A DNA stretch of 64,000 bases from Collinsella aerofaciens (GTDB lineage: Bacteria; Actinomycetota; Coriobacteriia; Coriobacteriales; Coriobacteriaceae). Where the stretch lies: positions 1 to 64,000 of the forward strand of contig RQAP01000048.1 in the NCBI GenBank assembly GCA_008671135.1, in the 5' to 3' direction. Under the pieces are notes generated by a model. The model saw only the letters and a list, made by a program, of their open reading frames with translations, was not told where the DNA came from and did no database searches. Positions 1-9,001 of this stretch are shown here, one piece after another (the first letter of the stretch is position 1; each line of letters starts with the position of its first letter). The position numbers and the translations under genes are program-made.

Positions 1-407
1 AAATGGTTCGATGTCTGCCCGGATGCGACACAACTGGTGTGTCCATCCTCGCAGTATCCGGTTCTCAAGGTGCACGCCTGCGCTGGTTCCCGGTCCGACC
101 GGGCCGCGCGGCAAGGAGATATATTGCCAGACCGGAGGGGCCCCGGGGGCGGGAATCGCGCACTCCATATTTTGTTCACAAATGAATAGATCCCTCAGTC
201 GCGTCACTGAGGTTAAAACTGAAGCATTGGCTTCTGATATTGGCGATGACCAGCTGTTTTATGAGTATTGAGACATCGGTCATCTCTGGAGCGCTACTTT
301 ACTCCAAAGGCATCAGCTATTTGTTTCCCATCGGTAAAAGGCGGGTTTTGTTCGCCAAGCGTTCTTATATATAGATAGATACGGGTTCGAACCCGTGCAC
401 CGGCAAC
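1..407. other. Left-edge intergenic region with no clear gene
   Basis: No convincing gene is visible. Two overlapping short open frames on the plus strand (up to 86 codons) have no ribosome binding site and no recognisable domain. A 16-bp perfect palindrome at 381-396 (acgggttcgaacccgt) resembles a tRNA T-arm but has a loop one base short. It lies just beyond the terminator of the tRNA-Lys gene. The window edge may cut a gene or element that continues to the left. Confidence 0.4.
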
Positions 408-438
408 AAAAAAGACGGCCAACCGAAGTTGACCGTCT
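408..438 (-). terminator. Terminator after tRNA-Lys
   Basis: On the minus strand an 11-bp stem with one mismatch (AGACGGTCAAC with GTTGGCCGTCT) closes a 4-nt loop and is followed by six T residues. It lies about 15 bases past the 3' end of the tRNA. Confidence 0.8.
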
Positions 439-452
439 CAACAATCTTTGGG

Positions 453-525
453 TGGGCCGTCAGGGGTTCGAACCCTGGACCTTGGGATTAAAAGTCCCCT
501 GCTCTGCCAGCTGAGCTAACGGCCC
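453..525 (-). tRNA. tRNA-Lys (anticodon TTT)
   Basis: The minus strand folds as a complete cloverleaf with a GGGCCGT acceptor pairing to ACGGCCC, D-loop AGCTCAGCTGGCAGAGC, anticodon loop CTTTTAA and T-loop TTCGAAC. The anticodon TTT reads lysine AAA/AAG. The CCA end does not appear to be encoded, because the discriminator A is followed by CCC. A dedicated promoter and terminator flank the gene, so it looks monocistronic. Confidence 0.95.
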
Positions 526-534
526 GCGGGTGGC

Positions 535-563
535 ATTGTACCACGGTCTGGGACTATTCCCAA
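535..563 (-). promoter_or_regulatory. Candidate promoter of tRNA-Lys
   Basis: On the minus strand TTGGGA (558-563) and TACAAT (535-540) are separated by 17 bases, and the -10 lies about 10 bases from the tRNA 5' end. The -35 half overlaps the last codons of the neighbouring aminopeptidase gene. The -10 is strong and the -35 is weak. Confidence 0.5.
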
Positions 564-1834
564 CTCCATTGGCCGTTCTGGAAAATCACAACTTCACGTC
601 CATCAGGCGTAATGCCCGTAATATCGATGTCGTCCGTGCCGATCATAAAATCGACGTGCGTGCTCGAGACGTTAACACCATGCTCCAGGAGCTCCTCCTT
701 GGACATGTCGTACCCACCCTCGATGCATTCGGGGAAACCGACACCTAGCGCGAGATGGCAGCTAGCGTTCTCGTCATAGAGCGTATCGTAGAACAGAACA
801 CCACTTTCGCGGATCGGCGTGTTCTTGGAAATGAGCGCGACCTCTCCCAGGTGAGCAGCGCCCTCGTCAGTATCGATGATACTTGCGAGCGTTGCCTTGC
901 CCACGCGGGCGTCGTAGTCCACCACGCGGCCGCCCTCGAACTTAATCCAAAAATCGTCGACTTTATTGCCGTGGTGGATGAGCGGCATGGCCGAGTACAC
1001 GATACCGTCGGCGCGCATGCGATCGGGCGAAGTGAAGACTTCCTCGGTGGGAATGTTGGGGAAGAAGGGGTGCCCATCGGGCGTCTTGCCCTTGCCGCCG
1101 GCCCACTCGTGACCCTTCGTCATGCCAATCGTCAGATCGGTTCCATTTGCCGCGGTGTAATGCAGGCAGTCGAAACGATTGCCGTTCAGGAAACGCAGGT
1201 TCTTTTCGAATGCCGCGTCATGAAGCTCCCAGTCGCTCTCCGGGTCCTGGCCATCGGCACGAGCGGTGTGCAGAATCGCATTCCACAGCTTATAGATTGC
1301 AACCTCGTCGGCGTCTCCCGGGAACACCTCGTGTGCCCAAGCCACGACCGGAGCGCCGGCGATGCACCACGGATTGATGTTGTAATCCAGTCCACGGCGG
1401 AAAACTTTGCACTGCGTATTCCTCGCCTTGGATGCCGCGGCCGGCTTGGCTGGATCGATGCCCTTGAGGGCCGCAGGATCCGCACCCTCGATAAAGATAA
1501 AGCAGGCACCGTCCTGGGCCAGGGAATCCAGCTGCAGGCGCTTCCACTCGGGCGTCTGCTCAAAATAGCTTTTCTCGACATGCTCGTACGTGAGCCTCGT
1601 CACGGCATCATCGGCCCAAATGACCGTCACGTGGCCAGCGCCGGCGGCATAAGCCTCCGCAACCACCACGCGGGCAAAAGGCGCGCACTCGACCGGAGAC
1701 TGAACGACAACCTCCTGGCCGGGTTTGACGTTTACGCCCTTGCAGACGACCAGGCGCGCGTAGTTTTTAATCTTGGGCTCCAGGGCCTTCATGCCCTCCA
1801 GAGCCTCTTCGACCGTCAGGGCAGCTCGAATCAT
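554..1834 (-). CDS. M29 family metallo-aminopeptidase
   Basis: The 426-residue product matches the M29 (AmpS/PepS/aminopeptidase T) family of cytoplasmic dizinc exopeptidases that remove N-terminal amino acids from peptides. Supporting features are the N-terminal domain with NVKPGQEVVV and AYAAGAGHVTVIWAD, and the C-terminal catalytic region with LTIGMTKGHEWAGG, NIPTEEVFTSPD, GVLFYDTLYDENASCHLALG and HVDFMIGTDDIDITG. These contain the acidic and histidine residues used for metal binding in the family. The start at 1834 was chosen because GGAG lies six bases upstream; a second ATG four codons earlier has no such site. Length is normal for the family. Downstream lies only tRNA-Lys, so it is probably transcribed alone. 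Confidence 0.9.
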   Translation of the reverse strand: MIRAALTVEEALEGMKALEPKIKNYARLVVCKGVNVKPGQEVVVQSPVECAPFARVVVAEAYAAGAGHVTVIWADDAVTRLTYEHVEKSYFEQTPEWKRLQLDSLAQDGACFIFIEGADPAALKGIDPAKPAAASKARNTQCKVFRRGLDYNINPWCIAGAPVVAWAHEVFPGDADEVAIYKLWNAILHTARADGQDPESDWELHDAAFEKNLRFLNGNRFDCLHYTAANGTDLTIGMTKGHEWAGGKGKTPDGHPFFPNIPTEEVFTSPDRMRADGIVYSAMPLIHHGNKVDDFWIKFEGGRVVDYDARVGKATLASIIDTDEGAAHLGEVALISKNTPIRESGVLFYDTLYDENASCHLALGVGFPECIEGGYDMSKEELLEHGVNVSSTHVDFMIGTDDIDITGITPDGREVVIFQNGQWSWE

Positions 1835-1862
1835 GTGCCACTCCATCTATCTATAGAACAGT

Positions 1863-1893
1863 AAAAAGGCGCGCCGCAAAAACGACGCGCCTT
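1863..1893 (-). terminator. Terminator after the small membrane protein gene
   Basis: On the minus strand AAGGCGCGTCG pairs with CGGCGCGCCTT around an A/T-rich loop, followed by a T run. It lies 30 bases past the stop of the gene ending at 1924 and separates it from the aminopeptidase gene. Confidence 0.8.
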
Positions 1894-1923
1894 ATATCTT
1901 AGCGATAAGTATGAATGCAAACG

Positions 1924-2499
1924 CTACTTCTTCTTGGAGTCCTTCTTGTCCTCCTCGGCAGCTACGCGCTCGATAAGAGCGTTGAGCTTGTTCTCGGACA
2001 TGCCCTCGGCCTGCGCGCGGTACATGTTGCGCAGGGGACGAATACGAGCGAAGTCGTAGATAAAGTCACCCAGAATGATGACATAGGACAAAACGATGCC
2101 GACCATCTGGACGGGACTGGACACCGTGCCGCCGGGAATGAAGTACAGCGAAGCCCAAATTGCCACGACGAGCACCATGCCGATGGCGAGCACGGCCCAC
2201 CAGATACGACGGCGCTTGGTGTAGTCCTCATCCTGCTTGAGGAGGATATTCGACACCGTGTAGATACGATCCTCACGAGCACGCTGCTTGGCCTTGCGGG
2301 CGCGCTTCTCCTCCTTGGAGAGACCTTCCAGGTTTTCACCCTTCTCGAGCTCTTTGCGGCGTGCCTTAGACGAAGCCGGCACGACGCGAACGGAGCTCGC
2401 TGCCTGGCGGGCGGGTTTAGCAGATGCGGCGGACTTGCGCGCAACCCCGGTAACTTCGTGGGATTGCGTGCGCTTGTTCGTGGCGCTACGGGTACTCAC
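1924..2499 (-). CDS. Basic two-helix membrane protein, function unknown
   Basis: The 191-residue product has a Lys/Arg/Ala/Ser-rich N-terminal half (about residues 1-95), probably cytoplasmic and partly disordered. Two membrane helices follow (about residues 98-120 and 130-150), then a charged C-terminus ending in KKDSKKK. Nothing catalytic is visible. The GTG start at 2499 directly abuts the purC stop codon, so translation is probably coupled to purC. A rho-independent terminator follows. I do not recognise the family. The pairing with purC alone does not assign it to purine synthesis. Confidence 0.75.
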   Translation of the reverse strand: MSTRSATNKRTQSHEVTGVARKSAASAKPARQAASSVRVVPASSKARRKELEKGENLEGLSKEEKRARKAKQRAREDRIYTVSNILLKQDEDYTKRRRIWWAVLAIGMVLVVAIWASLYFIPGGTVSSPVQMVGIVLSYVIILGDFIYDFARIRPLRNMYRAQAEGMSENKLNALIERVAAEEDKKDSKKK

Positions 2500-3387
2500 T
2501 TATGCGTTCTCCTTCATGCTTGTGAACTGGGAGCCCGTGATGATCTGGAAGGCCTCGCGATAGCGCTCGGACGTGCCATCGATGACCTCGGCGGGCAGGT
2601 GCGGGGTCTCCCCCGTCATATCCCAGTTGGCTTTGAGCCAATTGCGGACGAATTGTTTGTCGTAGCTGGGCTGAATCTTGCCCTCCTCGTAGCTGGCGGC
2701 GGGCCAGAAACGGCTGGAGTCGGGCGTTAGGCACTCGTCGATCAGCGTAACCTTGCCATCGATGACACCGAACTCGAACTTGGTGTCGGCAATGATGATG
2801 CCACGGGTCGCGGCGTACTCGGCAGCGGCCTTGTAGATCTTGAGGGACAGGTCGCGAATCTGCGTGGCGATGTCCTCACCCACGATCTCGCAGCAACGCT
2901 CGAACGAAATGTTCTCGTCGTGGTCGCCGATCTCGGCCTTCGTGGACGGCGTGAACAGCGGCTCGGGGAGCTTGGAAGCCTCGGTCAGGCCCTCGGGCAG
3001 CTGAATGCCGCAGACGGTGCCGTTCTCGTCATAGGTCTTTTTGCCCGAACCGGTCAGATAACCGCGGACGATGCACTCGATAGGAATCGTCTGGGCCTTC
3101 TTGACCAGCATGGCGCGGCCTGCGAGGTAGTCACGATACTCGGCAAACTCCTCGGGGAAATCCGCCGGGTCGATGGAAACGAGGTGGTTGGGAACGATGT
3201 CGGCAAACTTATCGAACCAGAATGCCGAGATGCGGTTGAGCACCTCTCCCTTAAACGGAATCTCGTCGGGGAGAATAAAGTCGAACGCAGAAATGCGGTC
3301 GGTGGCGACCATCAGCAGGTTTTCGCCGGCATCATAGATATCACGAACCTTGCCACGGGAATCCGGACGACGCTCCATCGTTGTCAC
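2500..3387 (-). CDS. purC: Phosphoribosylaminoimidazole-succinocarboxamide synthase (SAICAR synthetase)
   Basis: PurC condenses CAIR with aspartate using ATP in de novo purine synthesis. Family motifs are clear: RGKVRDIYDAGENLLMVATDRISAFD at the N-terminus, then PIECIVRGYLTGSG, then IADTKFEFGVIDGKVTLIDECLTPDSSRFW, which carries the substrate-site residues. The 295-residue length is typical of bacterial PurC of the longer type. The GTG at 3387 is preferred: AAGGAG lies eight bases upstream, whereas the earlier in-frame GTG at 3396 overlaps that site. It lies upstream of the membrane protein gene at 1924. purB, purA and purD are elsewhere in the window, so the pathway genes are scattered rather than in one operon. 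Confidence 0.95.
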   Translation of the reverse strand: MTTMERRPDSRGKVRDIYDAGENLLMVATDRISAFDFILPDEIPFKGEVLNRISAFWFDKFADIVPNHLVSIDPADFPEEFAEYRDYLAGRAMLVKKAQTIPIECIVRGYLTGSGKKTYDENGTVCGIQLPEGLTEASKLPEPLFTPSTKAEIGDHDENISFERCCEIVGEDIATQIRDLSLKIYKAAAEYAATRGIIIADTKFEFGVIDGKVTLIDECLTPDSSRFWPAASYEEGKIQPSYDKQFVRNWLKANWDMTGETPHLPAEVIDGTSERYREAFQIITGSQFTSMKENA

Positions 3388-3496
3388 GTGAGTCACTCCT
3401 TACCTAAATACGACAGTAATGCGGGTTCTTCCCCGCACGTTCTCGCAAACTCGGAGCGGCAGGGACGAAACCCCTCCTTCACCGAATAGCGAAAAG

Positions 3497-5062
3497 CTAG
3501 TGCTCCATTGTAGTAGATGCCGCGTCCGCCGTGTGCTCGCGAGGCAGATGAATCGTAAAAGTCGTACCCTTTCCAAGCTCCGACTCCACGGATATGTAGC
3601 CGTGATGACGCTCGACAATCTGCTTGGTCACGGCGAGGCCCACGCCCAGGCCACCCGCCTCGCGGGCGCGACTGGCGTCGGCACGCCAAAAACGACCGAA
3701 GATGCGCGACAAATCATCCTTGGCGATACCGATGCCCGTGTCCGAAACCGCGATATCGACGTGCTTGCGGTCGCTGAGCACCGACACCACGACCCAACCC
3801 CCCTCGGGGGTATAGCGCATGGCGTTACTCAAGAGGTTGATGACGCATTGCGTGATCATGTCGGGATCGGCCTCGACGACATCGTCGTGACCCTGGGTCT
3901 CGTCCGCAAAACGCAGGCGCAGATCGCGGTCGACAAACAGGCGCTCCTGGCCGTTCACAATCGATCGCACGAACGGAACCATGTCCACCGGTTCTAGATT
4001 GAGCGGAGCCGTGCTGTTTTCCATACGCGATAGGTCGAGCATCTGCTGCACCAGACGAGCCAGGCGACGCGTCTCGGAAGCAACGGTCTCCAAATGCTCA
4101 TCGTCGGTGGGATACACGCCATCCTGCATGGCCTCGACCGTTGCGAGCATGGCCATAAGCGGCGTGCGAAGCTCGTGTGCAACGTCTGAGGTCAGGCGCT
4201 TCTCGTGTTTCATATCCTTCTCGAGCGAGGTGGCCATCTCATCGAAGGTCTCACCCAGCTGATCGATCTCGTCATCACCGCGCAGCCCCGTGCGAGCCGA
4301 CAGGTCGCCGTCACGGATTTGCTTTGCGGTACTGGTGATGCGATGAATCGGTTTGGTGAGCATGCGCGACACGAGCGATCCGATAACGACCGAAATGCAG
4401 ATTGCAACAACCGCGGCGAGGGCCATGGCGTTAAAGGTCTTCTCCCTAAACGCAGAGTCCGCCTTGGTGAGCAGAGCGTCGGAGCCGATGGCCCACAGCT
4501 TTACCTGTCCGGCATGCTCGCCGGAAGACGTTACAATCTCGACGTTAGCAACGCTATCGGAGTCGGTTGGAGCAGACGAGACCGGGCTATGCGATGCCCT
4601 CTTGCCGCTCGTGTCGTCGGTCGTAGCCTGGTTTTCGCGTACATCGGCGGTGGCGCTTGCCGAGGGCCAGGAATCGTCATAAACGATCACACCCTTTTTA
4701 TTGACGACCTGCATGCCCAGATCGTCGGAAACCAAACTCGACGTTGCGACCGTGCGCAGTTCTCCCGCGGTCCAAGAGCCGTTTTCCTCATATGAGGTCG
4801 CCAACTTCTCGGCAGCGGAATTTGCGATTTCGACGATATTGGAGCGTGTGTAATCCGAAAAGACCGTGCCCCACACAACAGAGACAACGCCCACCAGCAC
4901 CAATACCGTCATGAGCGATGTCAGAGCAAAAGCAAGTGCCATGCGCGAGGGATAGCTCATCGTTGGCCGTGAATCGGAACGAGGCGTGTTCCAACTAGCC
5001 TTGGAACCCGCCTCGCTCTCCTGCTTGTGCTTTTGTCCGATTTCAAAGCGCGCAGGTGTCAT
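3497..5062 (-). CDS. Membrane sensor histidine kinase
   Basis: The 521-residue kinase has a first membrane helix at about residues 40-63, an extracytoplasmic sensing region of about 150 residues, and a second helix near residues 215-237. A HAMP linker (ISVVIGSLVSRMLTKPI onward) follows. The H-box DVAHELRTPL supplies the phosphorylated histidine. The N-box NLLSNAMRYTPEGG, G1 DTGIGIA and G2 GGLGVGLAV form the ATP site. The gene starts 11 bases after the response regulator stop, so the two are co-transcribed. An alternative start at codon 35 (4960) would remove a polar, unconserved-looking N-terminus. The signal sensed cannot be read from the sequence. Confidence 0.93.
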   Translation of the reverse strand: MTPARFEIGQKHKQESEAGSKASWNTPRSDSRPTMSYPSRMALAFALTSLMTVLVLVGVVSVVWGTVFSDYTRSNIVEIANSAAEKLATSYEENGSWTAGELRTVATSSLVSDDLGMQVVNKKGVIVYDDSWPSASATADVRENQATTDDTSGKRASHSPVSSAPTDSDSVANVEIVTSSGEHAGQVKLWAIGSDALLTKADSAFREKTFNAMALAAVVAICISVVIGSLVSRMLTKPIHRITSTAKQIRDGDLSARTGLRGDDEIDQLGETFDEMATSLEKDMKHEKRLTSDVAHELRTPLMAMLATVEAMQDGVYPTDDEHLETVASETRRLARLVQQMLDLSRMENSTAPLNLEPVDMVPFVRSIVNGQERLFVDRDLRLRFADETQGHDDVVEADPDMITQCVINLLSNAMRYTPEGGWVVVSVLSDRKHVDIAVSDTGIGIAKDDLSRIFGRFWRADASRAREAGGLGVGLAVTKQIVERHHGYISVESELGKGTTFTIHLPREHTADAASTTMEH

Positions 5063-5073
5063 ATGTGATTTCC

Positions 5074-5796
5074 CTATTTCTCGTCCGACTTATCGGTCTT
5101 GGCCGGAGCCTCGAAGCGATAGCCGACACCATGGACGGTGTAGAGCCACTTGGGCTTCTTGGGATCATCGCCCAGCTTGGCGCGAAGATTCTTCACGTGG
5201 CTATCGATGGTGCGCTCATAGCCCTCAAAGTCATACCCGAGCACTTTCTCGACCAGCTCCATGCGGTTATACACACGGCCGGGATGGCGGGCAAGCGTGG
5301 TGAGCAGCTTAAACTCGGAAGCCGTCAGATCGACTTCCTTGCCCTCGACCAAGATCTTGTGGCCCGAGATATCGATGACCAGATCGCCGAAGTCGAGTAC
5401 CTCGACGGCGGGCTCGTCGGCCTGATGGGCACGGCGGAACAGAGCGCGAACGCGGGCGACGAGCTCGCGCGGCGAGAACGGCTTAATCAGATAGTCGTCG
5501 GCGCCGAGCTCAAGACCGATAATACGGTCCTCGATCTCGCCCTTAGCCGTCAGCATGATGATGGGGACATCCGAGGTATCGCGAATGGTGCGGCAAACGC
5601 GCTCGCCGGGAATCTTGGGGAGCATAAGGTCGAGCACGACCAGGTCGAACTGATGCTTCTCGAACTCCTCGATCGCGGACTGGCCGTCGCCGACGCCCAC
5701 AACCCAGTAGCCTTCGCGCTCGAGATAGGCAGCGACGGCGTCACGGATTGCCTTCTCATCCTCGACCAGCAGAATCTTTTTTGCATCTGAAGCCAT
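5074..5796 (-). CDS. OmpR/PhoB-type response regulator
   Basis: The 240-residue protein has a receiver domain (about residues 1-120) with acidic pocket VEDE, phospho-acceptor Asp in VVLDLMLPK, Thr in IIMLTAKG and the conserved Lys in LIKPFSPREL. A winged-helix DNA-binding domain follows (ISGHKILVEGKEVDLTASEFKLL through YTVHGVGYRF). It pairs with the kinase encoded directly downstream. The ATG at 5796 is chosen over an in-frame TTG seven codons earlier that overlaps the purine-rich ribosome binding site. The target genes are unknown; the Tat lipoprotein gene just upstream could be one. Confidence 0.95.
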   Translation of the reverse strand: MASDAKKILLVEDEKAIRDAVAAYLEREGYWVVGVGDGQSAIEEFEKHQFDLVVLDLMLPKIPGERVCRTIRDTSDVPIIMLTAKGEIEDRIIGLELGADDYLIKPFSPRELVARVRALFRRAHQADEPAVEVLDFGDLVIDISGHKILVEGKEVDLTASEFKLLTTLARHPGRVYNRMELVEKVLGYDFEGYERTIDSHVKNLRAKLGDDPKKPKWLYTVHGVGYRFEAPAKTDKSDEK

Positions 5797-5851
5797 AACA
5801 CGGCCCCCCTGTCTCAATTAGCTAAGAACAAGCCCATTTTAACGCACCTGA

Positions 5852-5890
5852 GCCCGCCGGATGCCGCTATGACGCGGCAGCTCGGCGGGC
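5852..5890 (-). terminator. GC-rich hairpin between lipoprotein and response-regulator genes
   Basis: GCCCGCCG (5852-5859) pairs with CGGCGGGC (5883-5890), with an inner GCCGC/GCGGC pair. It lies 60 bases past the lipoprotein stop on the minus strand. There is no T run, so it may be a weak terminator or an mRNA-stabilising structure. Confidence 0.45.
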
Positions 5891-5949
5891 GGTACTCACA
5901 ATTACAACGCGTTTATTCCCCTGTTGGCGCCTTTTTAACCCCTCTAAGC

Positions 5950-7161
5950 TTAAAGAGAGAATAGGCGTGCAGCGACCGTCTCTGGTATACCCTGGCTGTT
6001 GCGCACCGTGGCGTACGTAAGGAATGAGTCCGATTTTCCCGCCGTAGCTGGATAATCGCCATACTCCAAAGCGCGGTCGGGCGACAGCAGCGAGCCATAG
6101 GTCTTGGCAGAGGTGTCGATCAGGAAATGCGACGCCTGTACCTTAACAAGGTATTTATTCTTCTTGCCAGCCGCACATGCGAGCGGCTCGCGTGACAGAA
6201 AGAGGTACGGCCCTCCCTCATTACCGATATACGTGCCCATATTGCCCAGGCTGCCCACGCCGCTATAGGCCGCCTCGATAGAAAACACGAAGGTATCGCC
6301 CATATACACGGCCTCGAAAGGCGAGACTGACGAGGGAAGGACTAGCTGGGCACGCTTGGTGTTGTTGCCGTCGGTCAGATCGATTGCCGTTATGCCGTAG
6401 TAGACGCCCTCGTCGTTGCGGACACGCGGCGAGATGGTCAAAATGCCGTCGCTCGCGCGCGGGGCCGATGCAAAGCGGCCCGTCGATTTCCAAATTGTCT
6501 CGGCCTTGGATTCATCAAGTGAGCGACGATAGCAAAACGAATCACTACTCGTTTTATTGCCGCCTGCCGAAGGCATTTTATACCAGATGACTGATGACCC
6601 GAACGCCGTAAACAGGGGCGGATCATAGTCCTTGCCACCTCGATCGAGCTCAACCACATCGCCAGAGAGCGAAGCGCCCGACAGATTTTGAGCGTAGAGC
6701 TTCCACGATGAATTGGCAAAGTTCATCTCAACCCACGCGAATACGCCGTCGCCGGCGCGGACATCGTAGAATGCATATCCCGTGCCCTCGATAGGATCCT
6801 CGATTAATGTGGTAAGCGAGCCATCGCCCAGGTTGAGCACACCGAGCGTGTTGGCGTGCAATGCCGATGCGGGCGCCATCATCGCCGCGGCGTAATCGCC
6901 GTCGCAGTAGTACAGCAGCGTACCCAGAGGCAGCGTCCACGACGCCGCCGGCTCAAGATCGATGTCGACAGCCTCATACTCATCCGTAATCGAGATAATT
7001 TTGGAATCGTCCTTGATAACCTGCGGCTCGCCGGCGGCATCATCGCTGGTACCCGTTTTTTTCGAGCATCCGGCAAGCACCGTGGCAGCGCCCGCGGCAG
7101 CCCCACCGAGTACAAAGCCGCGACGCGATATTCCGTTCTTGATGTGATCGGCGATACCCAT
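5950..7161 (-). CDS. Tat-exported lipoprotein, function unknown
   Basis: The 403-residue product starts with a twin-arginine signal (ISRRGFVLGGAAAGAAT) that runs straight into a lipobox, VLAGC, near residue 31. It should therefore be exported folded by Tat and lipid-anchored to the outer face of the membrane. The mature part has repeated aromatic and Gly/Asp-rich stretches (for example YYCDGDYAAAMMAP and GDGVFAWVEMNFANSSW), which suggest a beta-propeller-like fold. That fold is an inference, not a match. Its ATG overlaps the stop of the upstream TSCPD gene by one base (TAATG), so the two are translationally coupled. The two-component system lies downstream. Confidence 0.8.
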   Translation of the reverse strand: MGIADHIKNGISRRGFVLGGAAAGAATVLAGCSKKTGTSDDAAGEPQVIKDDSKIISITDEYEAVDIDLEPAASWTLPLGTLLYYCDGDYAAAMMAPASALHANTLGVLNLGDGSLTTLIEDPIEGTGYAFYDVRAGDGVFAWVEMNFANSSWKLYAQNLSGASLSGDVVELDRGGKDYDPPLFTAFGSSVIWYKMPSAGGNKTSSDSFCYRRSLDESKAETIWKSTGRFASAPRASDGILTISPRVRNDEGVYYGITAIDLTDGNNTKRAQLVLPSSVSPFEAVYMGDTFVFSIEAAYSGVGSLGNMGTYIGNEGGPYLFLSREPLACAAGKKNKYLVKVQASHFLIDTSAKTYGSLLSPDRALEYGDYPATAGKSDSFLTYATVRNSQGIPETVAARLFSL

Positions 7162-7424
7162 TAGGCGATCTCGGCGCGAGCGGCCTCGATGGCGCGCGTA
7201 AGCTGGTCGGCGCAGGAGGTCTTTTTCATACCGCAGGTATTACCGGCGAGAACCTCGATTACGCGATCGGCAGGAGCGCCCTCGACCAGCTTGGAGATTG
7301 CCTTGAGATTGCCGTCGCAGCCACCGGTAAACTCAACGCCTATCACCTTGTTGCCGTCATCGGAAAGGTCAAGGTGAATATTGCGAGCACACACGCCCTG
7401 AGGCTTGTAATCAAACGAAATCAT
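7161..7424 (-). CDS. TSCPD-domain protein (TIGR03905-like)
   Basis: This 87-residue protein looks like the stand-alone TSCPD family, a small domain also found near the end of some ribonucleotide reductases. The motif near residues 68-73 reads TSCADQL, together with FTGGCDGN and GNTCGMKKTSC, giving four or five conserved cysteines. That supports metal binding, but the cellular role of the stand-alone form is not established. GAGAGGGG before the ATG at 7424 supports the start. It overlaps the downstream lipoprotein gene by one base. Confidence 0.8.
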   Translation of the reverse strand: MISFDYKPQGVCARNIHLDLSDDGNKVIGVEFTGGCDGNLKAISKLVEGAPADRVIEVLAGNTCGMKKTSCADQLTRAIEAARAEIA

Positions 7425-7488
7425 GCGATCCCCTCTCAGAATGTTATTCGAGACGACTATTATCCCCGTCTTTCCCTAAATGCAACGA

Positions 7489-7526
7489 GGCGCTTTGCCG
7501 GCAACACACATTACCAGCAAAGCGCC
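7489..7526 (-). terminator. Hairpin after purB
   Basis: GGCGCTTTGC (7489-7498) and GCAAAGCGCC (7517-7526) form a perfect 10-bp stem just downstream of the purB stop on the minus strand. No T run follows, so strength is uncertain. Confidence 0.55.
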
Positions 7527-7552
7527 CTAAAAAGCTAACGTTATGCCCGAAC

Positions 7553-8899
7553 CTACTCGAAGCTCAGCTGCTCCAGACGATCAAAGACCGTGTCGATACG
7601 AGTGAGGAAGTCCCATGGATCAAAGATCTCGTCGAGCTTCTCCTGGCTGACGGTGCAGCGCGGGTCGGCCTCGAGACGTTCCTTAAAGGTGGGGCCGGAG
7701 ACACAATCCTGTACCTCGTGCCAGGTCGCCATGGCGTTCTCCTGCACAATGGCGTACGCGTCCTCGCGGGTGATGCCCGTGTCGACGAGGGCGAGCAGCA
7801 CTTTGGAGGAGAAGATGAGGCCGCGCGTCTTGTTGAGGTTGGCCATCATGCGAGCGGGATACAGCTGCAGGCCGTCGATAACGCGGATGAGGCACTGGAA
7901 CATGTGGTCGAGGGCGATGAAGCTGTCGGCCTGGGCGACGCGCTCGGCAGAGGAGTGCGAAATGTCACGCTCGTGCCACAGGGCGACGTTATCGAAGGCA
8001 ACCTGGGCGTTGGACTTCACGACGCGCGACAGGCCGCAGACTTTCTCCATGGTGATGGGGTTGCGCTTGTGCGGCATGGCTGAGCTGCCCTTTTGACCCT
8101 TACGGAACGGTTCCTCGGCCTCGAGTGTATCGGTCTTCTGCAGATTGCGAACCTCGGTAGCGATGCGCTCACAGGTGGCCGCGGTGGTGGCAAGAACGCC
8201 GGCGAGGTAGGCGTGGTGATCGCGGCTAATAACCTGCGTGGACAGCGGGTCGTGAACCAGGCCCAGGTGCTCGCAGACATATTCCTCGACAAACGGCTCG
8301 ATGGAGCTGTACGTGCCGACAGCGCCCGAGATAGCACCGAAGGCAACATTCTTGCGGGCGTCCTCAAGACGGTCCAGATCGCGCTTGAGCTCCCAGGCCC
8401 AAGAGCCAAACTTCATGCCGAAGGTCATCGGCTCGGCGTGGATGCCATGAGTACGTCCGGCGCAGAGCGTGTTGCGCTCCTCGAAGGCACGACGCTTGCA
8501 GATCTCGCCGAGTTTCTTGACGTCCTCGATGATCAGGTCGCAGGCCTGGGTGAGCTGGTAGCACAGGGCCGTGTCGCCCAGATCGGAGCTGGTCATGCCA
8601 TAGTGAACCCAGCGGCTGGGCTTGGGGTCGCCCTCGGGAACATCGGCATCGATGTACTCCTTCATGTTGGTCAGGAAGGCAATGACGTCGTGGCGCGTGA
8701 CTTCCTCGATCTCATCGACCTTCGCCTTCTCAAAGTTGGCATGGTCGCGGATCCACTGGGCCTCGTCTTTGGAAATACCGATCTTGCCGAGCTCCGCCTG
8801 GGCCTCGCAGGCCAGAACCTCGATCTCCTGCCAAATGGCGTACTTGTTCTCGAGGGAGAAGATGTGTCCCATCTCCGGGCGGGTATAGCGATCGATCAT
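7553..8899 (-). CDS. purB: Adenylosuccinate lyase
   Basis: PurB catalyses two fumarate eliminations: SAICAR to AICAR in purine synthesis, and adenylosuccinate to AMP. The fumarase/aspartase superfamily signature GSSAMPHKRNPI is present, and HYGMTSSDLGDTA and RTHGIHAEPMTFG carry the active-site histidines. The product is 448 residues. The ATG at 8899 follows AAAGGAG at a good distance; an in-frame ATG 22 codons upstream has neither a ribosome binding site nor family-like sequence. It is transcribed alone and ends in a hairpin. Confidence 0.96.
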   Translation of the reverse strand: MIDRYTRPEMGHIFSLENKYAIWQEIEVLACEAQAELGKIGISKDEAQWIRDHANFEKAKVDEIEEVTRHDVIAFLTNMKEYIDADVPEGDPKPSRWVHYGMTSSDLGDTALCYQLTQACDLIIEDVKKLGEICKRRAFEERNTLCAGRTHGIHAEPMTFGMKFGSWAWELKRDLDRLEDARKNVAFGAISGAVGTYSSIEPFVEEYVCEHLGLVHDPLSTQVISRDHHAYLAGVLATTAATCERIATEVRNLQKTDTLEAEEPFRKGQKGSSAMPHKRNPITMEKVCGLSRVVKSNAQVAFDNVALWHERDISHSSAERVAQADSFIALDHMFQCLIRVIDGLQLYPARMMANLNKTRGLIFSSKVLLALVDTGITREDAYAIVQENAMATWHEVQDCVSGPTFKERLEADPRCTVSQEKLDEIFDPWDFLTRIDTVFDRLEQLSFE

Positions 8900-9001
8900 A
8901 GCGGCTCCTTTTTGGTTATTGGCACGTTGGTCGTAACCCATCCATTGTACCGTGCGCAGGTGCAAGTATGGGCAGCAGGCATTAACCTAACATTTTGGAA
9001 T

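Noticed and set aside
3..271. Two short overlapping plus-strand frames at the left edge, one with a Gly-Pro-rich stretch
   Set aside because: No ribosome binding site, no recognisable domain and no coding signature. The last 30 codons of one frame look somewhat protein-like but are too short to call.
755..1864. Long plus-strand frame antisense to the M29 aminopeptidase
   Set aside because: A shadow of a high-GC gene on the other strand; its translation has no family features.
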